A stretch of DNA of 64,000 bases from Blautia sp. MSJ-19 (GTDB taxonomy: Bacteria; Bacillota; Clostridia; Lachnospirales; Lachnospiraceae). Shown one piece after another: positions 15,688-23,542 of the stretch. Position 1 is the first letter of the stretch, and each line of letters starts with the position of its first letter. The position numbers were made by a program, and so were the translations under genes. The notes under the pieces were generated by a model, which searched no databases, was not told the DNA's origin, and saw only the letters and a list, made by a program, of their open reading frames with translations. The stretch is taken from the NCBI RefSeq assembly GCF_018918125.1, contig NZ_JAHLQA010000003.1, positions 113,250 to 177,249 of the forward strand, written 5' to 3'.

Positions 15688-16268
15688 AACTTCAGTTCTC
15701 CTTTTTTATACTTCGCCGCTAATCTATAGAACGTTGTACGTTTTATACCAGTCAGATTCATTGCAGCAACCGCTGTTATCTCACCGTTTGTCCATCTGCA
15801 CATTACTTCCTGGTAATTCTCCGGTATCTTAAAACTTGGTCGTCCATAGTTTTCCCAGGCAGAAGTATGTTTCAATGCCTCTATTCCCTGTCTCTGCTTT
15901 TCTTTTTTGAGCAACTTTTTCTGGTTTTCCATAGAAGATATTCCTTCTATCAAAATGCTCAAGGACATTCCAAAGGCCCACTCCTGTCCTTTCGGAAAAT
16001 CAACTAATGTGGTCGGCATGTCTAATATTTTCAATCGAATCTTATGATCTTTAAAATACTGTAGCTCTGCTACTATACCCTCGTTCTCATCACTTAAATG
16101 ATTTAGCGATGGAACGATTAAGATGTCTTCTGATTGCAGCAGTGTACTTCTCAAAATTTGATATTCGGAATGTCCCTTATCTTTATCAATAACTATCTCC
16201 TGCTCTGCTGCCCCAAGCTCATGGAACATCTCCATCTGCCAATCCAGGCTCTGCCCTATATCTGCCAC
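15684..16268 (-). CDS. Serine recombinase (resolvase) homologue lacking the catalytic serine
   Basis: The 194-residue reading (GTG start at 16268) follows the resolvase fold through SLDWQMEMFHELGA, a central LQYFKDHKIRLKILDMPTT region and a C-terminal helix-turn-helix (NGEITAVAAMNLTGIKRTTF). In-frame sequence upstream extends the N-terminus to YYYASVADIGQ, where active enzymes have Y-A-R-V-S-T-x-x-Q. The catalytic Ser is Ala and the Arg is Ser, and the later DRLSR motif is NHLSD. It therefore cannot catalyse recombination by the known chemistry. An AGGAGG at 16333-16338 lies before an ATA codon where a start would be expected, so the true start is uncertain. It could be a DNA-binding regulator or a decayed enzyme. 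Confidence 0.65.
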   Translation of the reverse strand: MADIGQSLDWQMEMFHELGAAEQEIVIDKDKGHSEYQILRSTLLQSEDILIVPSLNHLSDENEGIVAELQYFKDHKIRLKILDMPTTLVDFPKGQEWAFGMSLSILIEGISSMENQKKLLKKEKQRQGIEALKHTSAWENYGRPSFKIPENYQEVMCRWTNGEITAVAAMNLTGIKRTTFYRLAAKYKKGELKL

Positions 16269-16521
16269 ACTTGCATAGTAATAAGTTCTGTATTCAGTTG
16301 TAGTATGTACATTCGTTAGTGCCTTTACATTAGTACTTATAGAGCCTCCTAAAAAACATATTCAGAAATGACTTCGCTCCCGCAGACATCCATAAATAGT
16401 TCAATCAGACATTTATGAACGTTCCAATATGTATTACGAGACATTTCCGGTAATATTCGAAAAAGTAGACTTTTACGAACATTATCTGTATTATAAAAGC
16501 AGCCTTTTAGCCGCCCTATAA

Positions 16522-16704
16522 TTACGAAATCCAAATTATATAATCATTCACAGCCGTGTGAAAATCTGCTTCCAGCTCCTGGAGATTATTTCCATCATAG
16601 CCTACCACCGCAGTAACATTTTGAATCTGTCCGTAGTAATACTTTCCTTCCGGGTCGTAATTTACATCACCGACATATCCTTTATACTGCAATTGCCTAT
16701 TCAT
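16522..16704 (-). pseudogene. Truncated HicB-like gene
   Basis: The 60-residue frame matches HicB from YKGYVGDVNYDPEGKYYYGQ to the helix ELEADFHTAVNDYI, then stops where family members continue with a KPFKGSFN-type C-terminal DNA-binding part. The ATG has a GGAGG site and overlaps the stop of the upstream gene (ATGA). It may still make a minimal HicB domain, but it is shorter than normal and has no hicA beside it. Confidence 0.6.
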
Positions 16705-16955
16705 AGAATTGCCTCCAGAGGATAACCGCATTCGTCAAAGCTATCTGTTGTAATACATAATTTCTGTATCTGTTTTGTGGACTGCCTTGAAATGCCTCTT
16801 CCTACTATATTATGTAATGCTTGAATCATTGCCCTATGTGCCAGTTCTTCACCTATATTCAGATGCTCCTGCAGACTTCCTTCTTCCTTAATACAGTAAC
16901 TGATAATTCTGTTTTCTATCAGTTCGCTTAAATACATAATGTCCTGCTCTCTCAT
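16701..16955 (-). CDS. Hypothetical protein upstream of the truncated hicB
   Basis: The 84-residue product is predicted to be mostly helical, with a GEELAHRAMIQALHNIV helix in the middle. No family is recognised and it is not a HicA toxin by pattern. Its stop overlaps the start of the truncated HicB gene by four bases, indicating a two-gene operon. The ribosome site upstream is weak (GAAAGAAGG). It may be a fast-evolving partner of the HicB-like protein. Confidence 0.45.
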   Translation of the reverse strand: MREQDIMYLSELIENRIISYCIKEEGSLQEHLNIGEELAHRAMIQALHNIVGRGISRQSTKQIQKLCITTDSFDECGYPLEAIL

Positions 16956-17018
16956 TCAACTGCCTTCTTTCTTAAGAAATAATCAAACTTACAGGCTGTC
17001 CTAAATGATTATTCTCAG

Positions 17019-17066
17019 CTCCAAACGCCTCCAAGGGGTGGAAAGTATGGAAGGCATTTGGGCTAA
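17019..17066. other. Imperfect hairpin in the 16956-17513 gap
   Basis: Arms AGCTCCAAACGCCTCC and GGAAGGCATTTGGGCT pair with a few mismatches around a 16-base loop. The rest of this gap holds AT-rich promoter DNA for the plus-strand cluster, including TTTTTAGTCAATATGCA at 17345-17361, a 17-mer also present at 13746-13762. Confidence 0.4.
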
Positions 17067-17513
17067 GAATTTTAAAATGTGGAACTAGTATCTACCAGTT
17101 CCTGAGCGAATAGTTTATCAGATCTGATAGCACATATTATAAACATATGTTCTGCTATATTCTATTGACGCATTCTACAAAATTGTCTTCTGGAAAATCG
17201 CCCAAACCCCTGAACAGTATCTTGACATTTTCATGCAATCCGTTCTTTTCCATATACACATATATTTCTTTGTATCACATAGACAATTTCTCCATAATTC
17301 TTTACCCCCATATTTGAACACTATATACAAATTCCCAAAATCCATTTTTTAGTCAATATGCACAAAAATCCAAATATAAAAAAATTATGTTCCAAAATGT
17401 ATCCCTAAAATACAAAGTGCTGAAAATGCTCAAATTCATTATAAACACTGCATTTTCAAATACTTTTGTGATACCATTTTCTTACAAATCAAGAAAGAGA
17501 GGTTTTGTACAAA

Positions 17514-17873
17514 ATGACGAAACGTATTAATTACCCTGAACATCCAGGCCCAACTTTTGAAGAGCCAACTTATGAAGATCCGGTATACCAGAAAGATAAT
17601 GCCGACTTGCTGGTAGCTATATATGACTATTGCTGCCGCCGAAATTACTCTGTAGAGTTACAGGAATATATTAACAAGACAATTGCACTTCTGACAGCAA
17701 AAGCCCCCAACTATCCCTACGTAGAAAGCCTTATCATGAATGTCGTCAGTGCTGTTGATATGTTCGCTTTCTGGGAAGGTTTCAAAGCATGCCGGGACAT
17801 TCTTTCCGGTAATGTTTTCCAACAGATTTTTGAATGTCTGGACGATGAAGACGACGATGATGACTATGAATGA
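17514..17873 (+). CDS. Acidic hypothetical protein, first gene of the 17.5-19.6 kb cluster
   Basis: The 119-residue protein starts at an ATG behind a GAGAGG site. It has a Pro-rich N-terminus (about residues 5-25), a helical middle, and a run of Asp/Glu residues at the end (CLDDEDDDDDYE). No signal peptide is seen. I do not recognise it. It heads a plus-strand run of four genes with short gaps or overlaps. A conserved TATCCCTAAAAT motif 100 bp upstream also occurs before the gene at 20976, pointing to shared regulation. Confidence 0.55.
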   Translation: MTKRINYPEHPGPTFEEPTYEDPVYQKDNADLLVAIYDYCCRRNYSVELQEYINKTIALLTAKAPNYPYVESLIMNVVSAVDMFAFWEGFKACRDILSGNVFQQIFECLDDEDDDDDYE

Positions 17874-17907
17874 TGCATATGCCAAACTAAAAGGGGGTGT
17901 GATAAGA

Positions 17908-18306
17908 ATGACTGATAGTGAAAAAGCTGCTTACCTCCGCGGCCGGCGTGATAAAGCACGTGAAGTGATTCAGGATATATATTGCAATCATGGTGGCAGC
18001 AGTCATCCTGTTTATGATTTTTTTCAGGATTCGGAAATCGGATATGAAGAAATCATCGGCTGGAAACTAGAGGCCAAAAGATTTTGTGAACAGAAAATAA
18101 TAGAAAAGTATGCCAAAGGCACTGCACTCCATCTTTTGCGTGACGGTATGGATGCATCAGTTGTTCAAGCAAATATAAAAAAATGGTACGATATAGATTT
18201 GTCCGCCTCCTCTCTGAAATACCTGATAGGACAGATAGAAATAGAAAATCATTTTGCCCAAATTGCCGATGCAATAGAAAGAAGGCCTGGAAATGGGAAA
18301 GCATAA
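17908..18306 (+). CDS. Hypothetical protein, cluster gene 2
   Basis: The 132-residue protein begins MTDSEKAAYLRGRRDK at the ATG at 17908, which follows GGGGG. An ATG at 17866 overlapping the previous gene is an alternative. It is helical, with a C-terminal ASVVQANIKKWYDIDLSASS segment that looks like a small helix-turn-helix. Its 3' end overlaps the next gene by 14 bases, so the genes are co-translated. No family is recognised; DNA binding is a possibility only. Confidence 0.55.
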   Translation: MTDSEKAAYLRGRRDKAREVIQDIYCNHGGSSHPVYDFFQDSEIGYEEIIGWKLEAKRFCEQKIIEKYAKGTALHLLRDGMDASVVQANIKKWYDIDLSASSLKYLIGQIEIENHFAQIADAIERRPGNGKA

Positions 18307-18733
18307 AGCATATCAAACTATTAATCCTGTAGATCTCGCAAGAATTTCTCAGGAATTAATTGCCAAAAACAAAACTGCATACAAGCATCTTGCTGCTGGT
18401 ATCCCTATTCAACAGATTCTGGACGAAATCATCCCTCAGCTACTCAGGCTGTATAAAGGACATGTCGTTGAAATTGTTCAGTTTGAATCTGACTTATCTT
18501 ATATCAACTTGGCTGTATTATTTGATGATTCTTACACGAAGGAAATGCATCAGGCCAAAATGGGAAAAATTTACAAAACGATAAATTCCCTAAACGATAA
18601 ATACGGACCTGCTACTATCACTGTGATCAATTGCTGTTATCGCGATGTGAAAGATCCCCAAAAGAACAGTTCTTATATTTATAAAGCATGCAATGGCACA
18701 GTAATCTGGGAAAAAGAAAAGGAGGAAAAATAA
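18293..18733 (+). CDS. Hypothetical protein, cluster gene 3
   Basis: The 146-residue protein has a helical N-terminal half (LARISQELIAKNKTAYKHL, IPIQQILDEIIPQLLRLY) and a beta-rich C-terminal half (VEIVQFESDLSYINLAVLFDD, PATITVINCCYRD). It starts inside the end of the preceding gene behind an AAAGAAGG site and is followed four bases later by the first of the two paralogous genes. No family is recognised. Confidence 0.55.
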   Translation: MGKHKAYQTINPVDLARISQELIAKNKTAYKHLAAGIPIQQILDEIIPQLLRLYKGHVVEIVQFESDLSYINLAVLFDDSYTKEMHQAKMGKIYKTINSLNDKYGPATITVINCCYRDVKDPQKNSSYIYKACNGTVIWEKEKEEK

Positions 18734-18737
18734 GGAA

Positions 18738-19607
18738 ATGACAGAAGTAAATAAACAGGAGCCTCTTATAAGACAAGCCCGCCGCAAAATAGCTGAACTT
18801 TTCCCTGATGATTACAGTGTCTATGAAAAATGGGAACAATATAAGGAAATTTATGCTTCTGCTTATCGCACTGCTCCAAACAGCATAGACAAAATTATTG
18901 AGTACTGGTCTGGCACAATGTCTCCTTACGATCATGGTGTACATCATTCTGAGCTGGTCTTTCCCCTTAATGTACTCAACAATACTATCGCTACCGGCTA
19001 CAGTAAGCAGCACCTATACGATATCGTTCGGATCATAGCTCCTCCTCAAAGTTACGCTATCGTATATTTGCTGTGGCAATGCAATCCTCTATCCGATGAA
19101 GAACGCTTAAAACGTGCCAAAAAGGATTTTCTGGAACGTGGCTATACCGATGAAGATACAGATATTGTCAGAGATTATGATATTAATCTGGAAACGCTTC
19201 AGGAGTGGAGAAATGATGAGCCGGAACGTCCATTATCTCACCGCATGTTTGGTGCCAATCCCACTATTAATGCCGGCACCTTACAATACCTCAGAAAAAA
19301 TTTTCCAGACAAAATAGATGCTTACGAGACTATTTCCAAAGGAATTGATTTATACATTCAGGCTTATCATGATGCCTTAGAGCATGTTGTCGATCAATGG
19401 TTTCTTCTTTGTGGCAAAGAATATGTACAAGAAAAATTACTGGAACTTAACAAATTATTCCAGAACCAAACTCCACCAGAAAAGATCCTATCTGAATTTC
19501 TTCCAGATATAAAAGCTTCTGCCTATAATGTTTTCAAATTACTGATAGATACTTACGCTGAGGAAAAAGATTATCAAGCATCTCTCATAAATGACTCTAT
19601 AAACTGA
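18738..19607 (+). CDS. Paralogue A of an unrecognised family with an internal duplication
   Basis: The 289-residue protein is clearly related to the product of 20976-21812. Both begin with an (L/F)(F/Y)PxxxxxxEKWE..EIY pattern near residues 17-40, share the DERTEEERL / DEERLKRAKK segment and the ETLQEW / DTLKEW motif in the middle, and end with a second helix resembling the first (FPDKIDAYETISKGIDLYIQAYHDA). So the protein is two copies of one helical unit. It contains no catalytic motif, signal peptide or membrane segment. It lies four bases after gene 3 and is followed by a strong terminator. Together with the palindromic array downstream, a DNA-binding role is plausible but unproven. Confidence 0.6.
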   Translation: MTEVNKQEPLIRQARRKIAELFPDDYSVYEKWEQYKEIYASAYRTAPNSIDKIIEYWSGTMSPYDHGVHHSELVFPLNVLNNTIATGYSKQHLYDIVRIIAPPQSYAIVYLLWQCNPLSDEERLKRAKKDFLERGYTDEDTDIVRDYDINLETLQEWRNDEPERPLSHRMFGANPTINAGTLQYLRKNFPDKIDAYETISKGIDLYIQAYHDALEHVVDQWFLLCGKEYVQEKLLELNKLFQNQTPPEKILSEFLPDIKASAYNVFKLLIDTYAEEKDYQASLINDSIN

Positions 19608-19640
19608 TTTAAAATATTATAATGTATTCTCCCTCCCCAA

Positions 19641-19680
19641 AATCAGCCAGGCTACCCCACCTGGCTGATTTTTATTTTTC
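19641..19680 (+). terminator. Terminator of the 17514-19607 operon
   Basis: AATCAGCCAG and CTGGCTGATT (19641-19650, 19661-19670) form a ten-base stem followed by TTTATTTTT. Confidence 0.85.
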
Positions 19681-19740
19681 TTACTGTCCGATGCAGCCCG
19701 TAGTTCTTCAATTTTCTTCCTAGCACTTATATTTCTCCCT

Positions 19741-19787
19741 TTGACAACCACACATTATTTTCAAGCAATATAATGTGTGGTTGTCAA
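19741..19787. other. Perfect 18-bp inverted repeat
   Basis: TTGACAACCACACATTAT (19741-19758) is exactly complementary to 19770-19787, with an 11-base loop. Neither side has a T-run, so it is not a usual terminator. It could be an operator, a cruciform or the trace of a small mobile element. Confidence 0.65.
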
Positions 19788-20231
19788 AAAACATAAAGCT
19801 TTATCCTGCACTTGCCTGCATTTTGCAGACAGGTGTCTTCACTTTCATATCTATACCGCAAATTTTCTTGAGGAACTTTCAAATATCTCCCAGCCTTCGG
19901 AAACAAGGCTGGATATCTTATCCCTTCAAATATAACTATTCTGTTTTTTCAATTTATTCATCAAAATCCACCTATATCATCTCAAAACCTACCATTTTCG
20001 CATAAAAAGCATTTTTACTTTTAGCAGACACAGCTTTCCAGCCTCTTTACAACGCATTTTACAAAAACATACAATATCACCGCAAAACCCTATAATATCG
20101 TTGCAAAACCTAGCAATATCGCCCCAAAATCGATTTTTGCATGATTTCTTTAATATTTATATTCAGATCATCTTCCATCTTTTCCGCTTTCTCCATTTCA
20201 GCTATAACATATATAATCTTATCGTTTTCAT

Positions 20232-20439
20232 GTTATGTCGATCTTGGCATAATCAATTTCTTATTATGTCATCTACGACATAATGAATTTTCTATTATGT
20301 CACTTACGACATTATGGATTTCTTATTATGCCACTTATAGCATTATGGATTTTTTATCATGTCACTTATGACATAATGGTCTTTTTATTATGCCACTTGC
20401 GACATAATAAGCCTCATATTGTATTACTCACAGCATGAT
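20232..20439. repeat. Seven-unit palindromic array, exact 31-bp period
   Basis: Near-palindromes with the consensus TTATGTCACTTACGACATAA start at 20232, 20263, 20294, 20325, 20356, 20387 and 20418, always 31 bp apart. Each 22-bp palindrome is followed by a nine-base AT-rich spacer. The end units are the most diverged. The period is close to three DNA helical turns, so bound dimers would sit on the same face. This fits an iteron origin, a partition site or an operator array. It lies between two paralogous genes in a 1.4-kb gap without genes. It is not a CRISPR array because the spacers are short and alike. Confidence 0.85.
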
Positions 20440-20626
20440 TCACTTTGTTTTATAAAATTTGCAAACATATTTAATTCTATAATTATTATGCCTTTTACAG
20501 GATAATTTGGATTCGTTGCCTTTCCTATGATTTACCTTGAACATAGATCTCTTTATATAATAAAATGATCTTTATTCCAAAAGAAAAAACTATTAAATAT
20601 TTACTTTTATGAATATGGTTTCCTCT

Positions 20627-20836
20627 TAAAAGTTGACATCAACTTTTATCAAAAATTTTCCCATTTTCGCATCAAAACCGCCTAAAAACACACTATAAAA
20701 CACTCTTTTAAAAACTTTTATCTTTAAAAGTATCAACTATTATCTGAAAAGGGTAACTTTTTTTCTGGAAAAACAAGTCGGTTTCCTTAGAGGCGCGCAA
20801 CTTTTACTGTCTTAAAAGTTGATGTTTAAAAGTTGA
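20627..20836. promoter_or_regulatory. Cluster of AAAAGTTGA motifs upstream of paralogue B
   Basis: TAAAAGTTGA and its complement form a near-contiguous palindrome at 20627-20648, a spaced inverted pair at 20799-20822, and a further direct copy at 20825-20836. A related ACTTTTA/TAAAAGT pair lies near 20710. The gene at 20976 starts about 140 bp later, so these look like operators. The adjoining TATCCCTAAAAT motif (20869-20894) also precedes the 17514 operon. Confidence 0.55.
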
Positions 20837-20975
20837 CAATATACGATTTTTACAAAAAATCTTGTTCCAAAATCTATCCCTAAAATGCAAAACAGAGAAT
20901 TGCTTTTTGCTTGTCTGATTCTGCTATATTTGTTGTATTTATGGTGTTATGCTGTATCTACAGGAGGATTGAAAA

Positions 20976-21812
20976 ATGACTGATGAAATAAGAAAAAAAG
21001 CGATTGAAAAATCAAGAGAACTTTATCCGGAAGAAACCGAAATTTTTGAACGTTGGGAGAAACGCATAGAAATCTATAATGCCGGTTTCTGGAGCATCCC
21101 ATATAATTTTAATGAAATCATAGAATTCTGGAACACAGAAGATCCTTTTACACGTAAGCAGCGTCGAAAGACTCTTTACAGCTGCATAACATTATTAAAT
21201 GATTTCCTTACCTACGGTCACTGCCACAAATGGATTATGTATGTTATGGAAATGGTATTCAGTCCAGAAATTTATGCCGTAATACAACTTCTCTTAGCAG
21301 CCGATGAACGTACGGAAGAAGAACGCCTTAATGCTGCTAAAAAGCATTATCAGTCCGCTAAATTTGGACGTATTGATAAATCTACTGCTGAATCTTATGG
21401 TGTTGATGCAGATACACTTAAAGAATGGTCAAACGGACTTCCTAAATCAATTTCTGAAGAAGAAATATCCGTTCCCACCACTAAAACAGAAATAAAAACT
21501 GAGAAAATAATCAAAAAATATCGTCCTGATGAATACGATGCCTACACATTGATCAAACAAAATTTAGAACTTTATGATGCCGGATGCAAGGCCGCAGTTA
21601 AGAAATGCGTAAAACAATATATCAAATGGGGTGAACAATTTCATTTACTTGAGAATTTAAGACAGTTCAATAAGCTTGTAAAATCAAACCTGGGAAATGA
21701 CTATATAAAGGAGCATTTTCTTCCCTCTGTTCCGCCAGAGATAAAATCACTGTTTGAAATGTTTTTAAAGTGTATTCCTGACAAAATTGAAGAATCCGAA
21801 GAATCGGATTGA
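20976..21812 (+). CDS. Paralogue B of an unrecognised family with an internal duplication
   Basis: The 278-residue protein is the relative of the 18738-19607 product. Shared features are ELYPEETEIFERWEKRIEIY at residues 15-34, the EERLNAAKKHY and DTLKEW motifs in the middle, and a second, similar helix at YRPDEYDAYTLIKQNLELYD. It has an AGGAGG ribosome site and its own regulatory region with AAAAGTTGA motifs. A Lys/Thr-rich linker (about residues 165-180) joins the two halves. No enzyme motif, signal peptide or membrane segment is seen. The placement of the 31-bp palindromic array between A and B suggests they share the array as a binding site, but this is inference. Confidence 0.6.
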   Translation: MTDEIRKKAIEKSRELYPEETEIFERWEKRIEIYNAGFWSIPYNFNEIIEFWNTEDPFTRKQRRKTLYSCITLLNDFLTYGHCHKWIMYVMEMVFSPEIYAVIQLLLAADERTEEERLNAAKKHYQSAKFGRIDKSTAESYGVDADTLKEWSNGLPKSISEEEISVPTTKTEIKTEKIIKKYRPDEYDAYTLIKQNLELYDAGCKAAVKKCVKQYIKWGEQFHLLENLRQFNKLVKSNLGNDYIKEHFLPSVPPEIKSLFEMFLKCIPDKIEESEESD

Positions 21813-21859
21813 TTTGTTCTATTGCAGTTGTATTTATATCCTGCTATAATTAACAACAT

Positions 21860-22139
21860 GGGTGCTACCATAACGGTAGGCGGTTAGTCCTTCAACAGAG
21901 GGACTGTGACCCTCTGATTACATAGAAACCTGTAGGGGAATCCATTGGAAAGGAGGGCTAAGCCAATGAGTATTGTGGACTTTATTGCAGTTGTGAGCTT
22001 CGGCATTACCTGCTTTTGTGCTGGATACACATTCGGCAAGGATAATAATAAGACACAAAAATAACCGCCCTGTCTGCAAACTAAGCGGTTACTTTTGTAA
22101 TCAATAAATATGTGGACTAACCGTCTATCGGTAGCACCC
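21860..22139. other. 280-bp fold-back element enclosing a small membrane peptide gene
   Basis: The two ends pair over two blocks: GGGTGCTACC (21860-21869) with 22130-22139, and CGGTTAGTCC (21881-21890) with 22114-22123. Inside are a GAGGGACTGTGACCCTC hairpin, a strong ribosome site and a 32-codon gene. End-to-end pairing is known in type I toxin mRNAs such as hok, but terminal inverted repeats would also fit a miniature transposable element. Confidence 0.6.
21966..22064 (+). CDS. 32-residue membrane peptide, candidate type I toxin
   Basis: The ATG has AGGAGG (21951-21956) nine bases upstream. The peptide has an N-terminal hydrophobic helix (IVDFIAVVSFGITCFCAG) followed by a short charged tail with GKDNNK. 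Size, single membrane helix and polar C-terminus are those of type I toxins and holin-like peptides of Firmicutes. A hairpin with arms TAACCGC/GCGGTTA follows the stop (22063-22091). The gene lies wholly inside a fold-back RNA element. No antisense RNA could be proved, although the minus strand through the element could carry one. Toxicity is a prediction only. Confidence 0.5.
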   Translation: MSIVDFIAVVSFGITCFCAGYTFGKDNNKTQK

Positions 22140-22185
22140 TTTTCTATAATCATATTAGCACGCATTTGTGAAAATGTCAAAAATT

Positions 22186-23133
22186 TTATTCGTCCTCTTG
22201 ACCCCTAATCTCCCTGATCACCCCTGCTGCCTTCTCTGCATCATCGGTTTTTACGAATATATCCACACCATATACTCCAAATCCAGGCGCCCCATGCATC
22301 GCAACATTCGCACCTGATTCCTGCGAAAAAGCTACAATTCCATTTTGCTTTAACATTTCCATGATTTGTTCTGTCTCTACTATATTTTGTGCATTGTAAA
22401 TCTTAATATATTCCATCTTAGATAATGAAGCCGCTTTTTCATCCTGGTCATTTGCTGGCCTTTGATTCTTTTTCTGATTGATAAATGCCAAGATTCTAAG
22501 AATAATAAATGCCACAATAGTAATGCCAATCAAAAACTCCAATGCTAATCGTGTTATCTGTGTTTCTGTAGCTCCCATTCTTAACAAACATACACCATAG
22601 ATGGCAGAAAAAATTCCTGCACATATCACACTGGTAAGAAAATCTCTCCATATGGTAGCACTTTTGGGCAGACATTTATCCCATATTCCATTGTATACCA
22701 TAATAGCTGCATACAGGATTCCTCCTGCTAAAACGCTTATTGTTTCTCCTAAAACAAAGCGAATATCCACTGTCAATAGCATCTGAATAATAATTGCCGC
22801 AACACCAATCATAAACATTGATGCAAATGCAAGATTTCCAGCTTTTAATGCTTTTCGTTTCGCCCATTCTTCATACACTGCAACTTTGTCCAGAGTTTCT
22901 TTCATCTCTTTATTCATGGTCTGGCTCCTTTCTCCATCCAGGAGCTCTCTCATTTCAACATCATAATACTCAGCAAGTTCAACAAGTATACTGAGATCCG
23001 GCAGATTTGTTCCTGTTTCCCATCTGGAAACTGTTCTTGCGGATACTCCAAACTTTTCAGCAAGCTGCTCTTGTGTTAGATTTTTTTCCTTACGACATTG
23101 TTTTAAAAAAGCTCCAATCTTTTTCGTGTCCAT
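22186..23133 (-). CDS. XRE-family regulator with membrane segments and a DUF2007-like domain
   Basis: The 315-residue protein has a classical helix-turn-helix at residues 5-60 (KNLTQEQLAEKFGVSARTVS), followed by four hydrophobic segments at about 103-123, 128-148, 168-188 and 200-220, and a C-terminal domain (about 245-310) with IYNAQNIVETEQIMEMLKQ and GVDIFVKTDDAEKA like DUF2007. Membrane-anchored XRE regulators of this layout are common in Clostridia. It probably links a membrane or ligand signal to transcription; the target is unknown. The ATG follows GAGGTAGGAG. Confidence 0.75.
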   Translation of the reverse strand: MDTKKIGAFLKQCRKEKNLTQEQLAEKFGVSARTVSRWETGTNLPDLSILVELAEYYDVEMRELLDGERSQTMNKEMKETLDKVAVYEEWAKRKALKAGNLAFASMFMIGVAAIIIQMLLTVDIRFVLGETISVLAGGILYAAIMVYNGIWDKCLPKSATIWRDFLTSVICAGIFSAIYGVCLLRMGATETQITRLALEFLIGITIVAFIILRILAFINQKKNQRPANDQDEKAASLSKMEYIKIYNAQNIVETEQIMEMLKQNGIVAFSQESGANVAMHGAPGFGVYGVDIFVKTDDAEKAAGVIREIRGQEDE

Positions 23134-23374
23134 GCTCCTACCTCTCTTTCACTTACAGCTTACCAACATGCTCCCAAATTACCACGACATAAAACGAGAA
23201 TCCACTACTTTTCAACCAGACATTGTATGTCTAAAACATTTTAACGTTATTTTGTCTTCAAAAACCTTTTAAGCTTTTGTCTTATTTTACCATAGCCCAT
23301 TCTAAAGTACCATTCTATATTCGCCCATATAAAGAAGGATGACGTACCAATACGCCATCCCCTCTGTTTCTGTC

Positions 23375-23542
23375 TTACTGGTCTATTTCATATAATTCTT
23401 CAACATAAATATTTCCGTCAGGCAGCTCCTCTGTTTTCTGTGAAATCAAAGTGCCTTTTTGTGAGTATGCATATGCCACCGATGATCCCACAAGTAAAAC
23501 TCCCAAAGCACTAAGTACTATAATCTTTACCTTATGTTTCAT
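23375..23542 (-). CDS. Small secreted or membrane-anchored peptide, 55 residues
   Basis: The ATG at 23542 has an AAAGGAG site. Residues 1-26 form a signal sequence: KHKVK, then a hydrophobic core, ending in AYA, a good signal-peptidase site. The remaining 29 residues are polar and acidic (ELPDGNIYVEELYEIDQ). No family is recognised. A weak hairpin (23339-23362) follows the stop. The peptide could be an exported signal or cell-wall factor, but nothing proves it. Confidence 0.5.
   Translation of the reverse strand: MKHKVKIIVLSALGVLLVGSSVAYAYSQKGTLISQKTEELPDGNIYVEELYEIDQ

Noticed and set aside
16349..16534. Open frame of 61 codons on the minus strand overlapping the truncated HicB gene
   Set aside because: It would need a TTG start with no ribosome site, and the product has no recognisable features.
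20232..20439. CRISPR array
   Set aside because: The spacers are only nine bases and similar to each other, the repeats are palindromes, and no cas genes are present.
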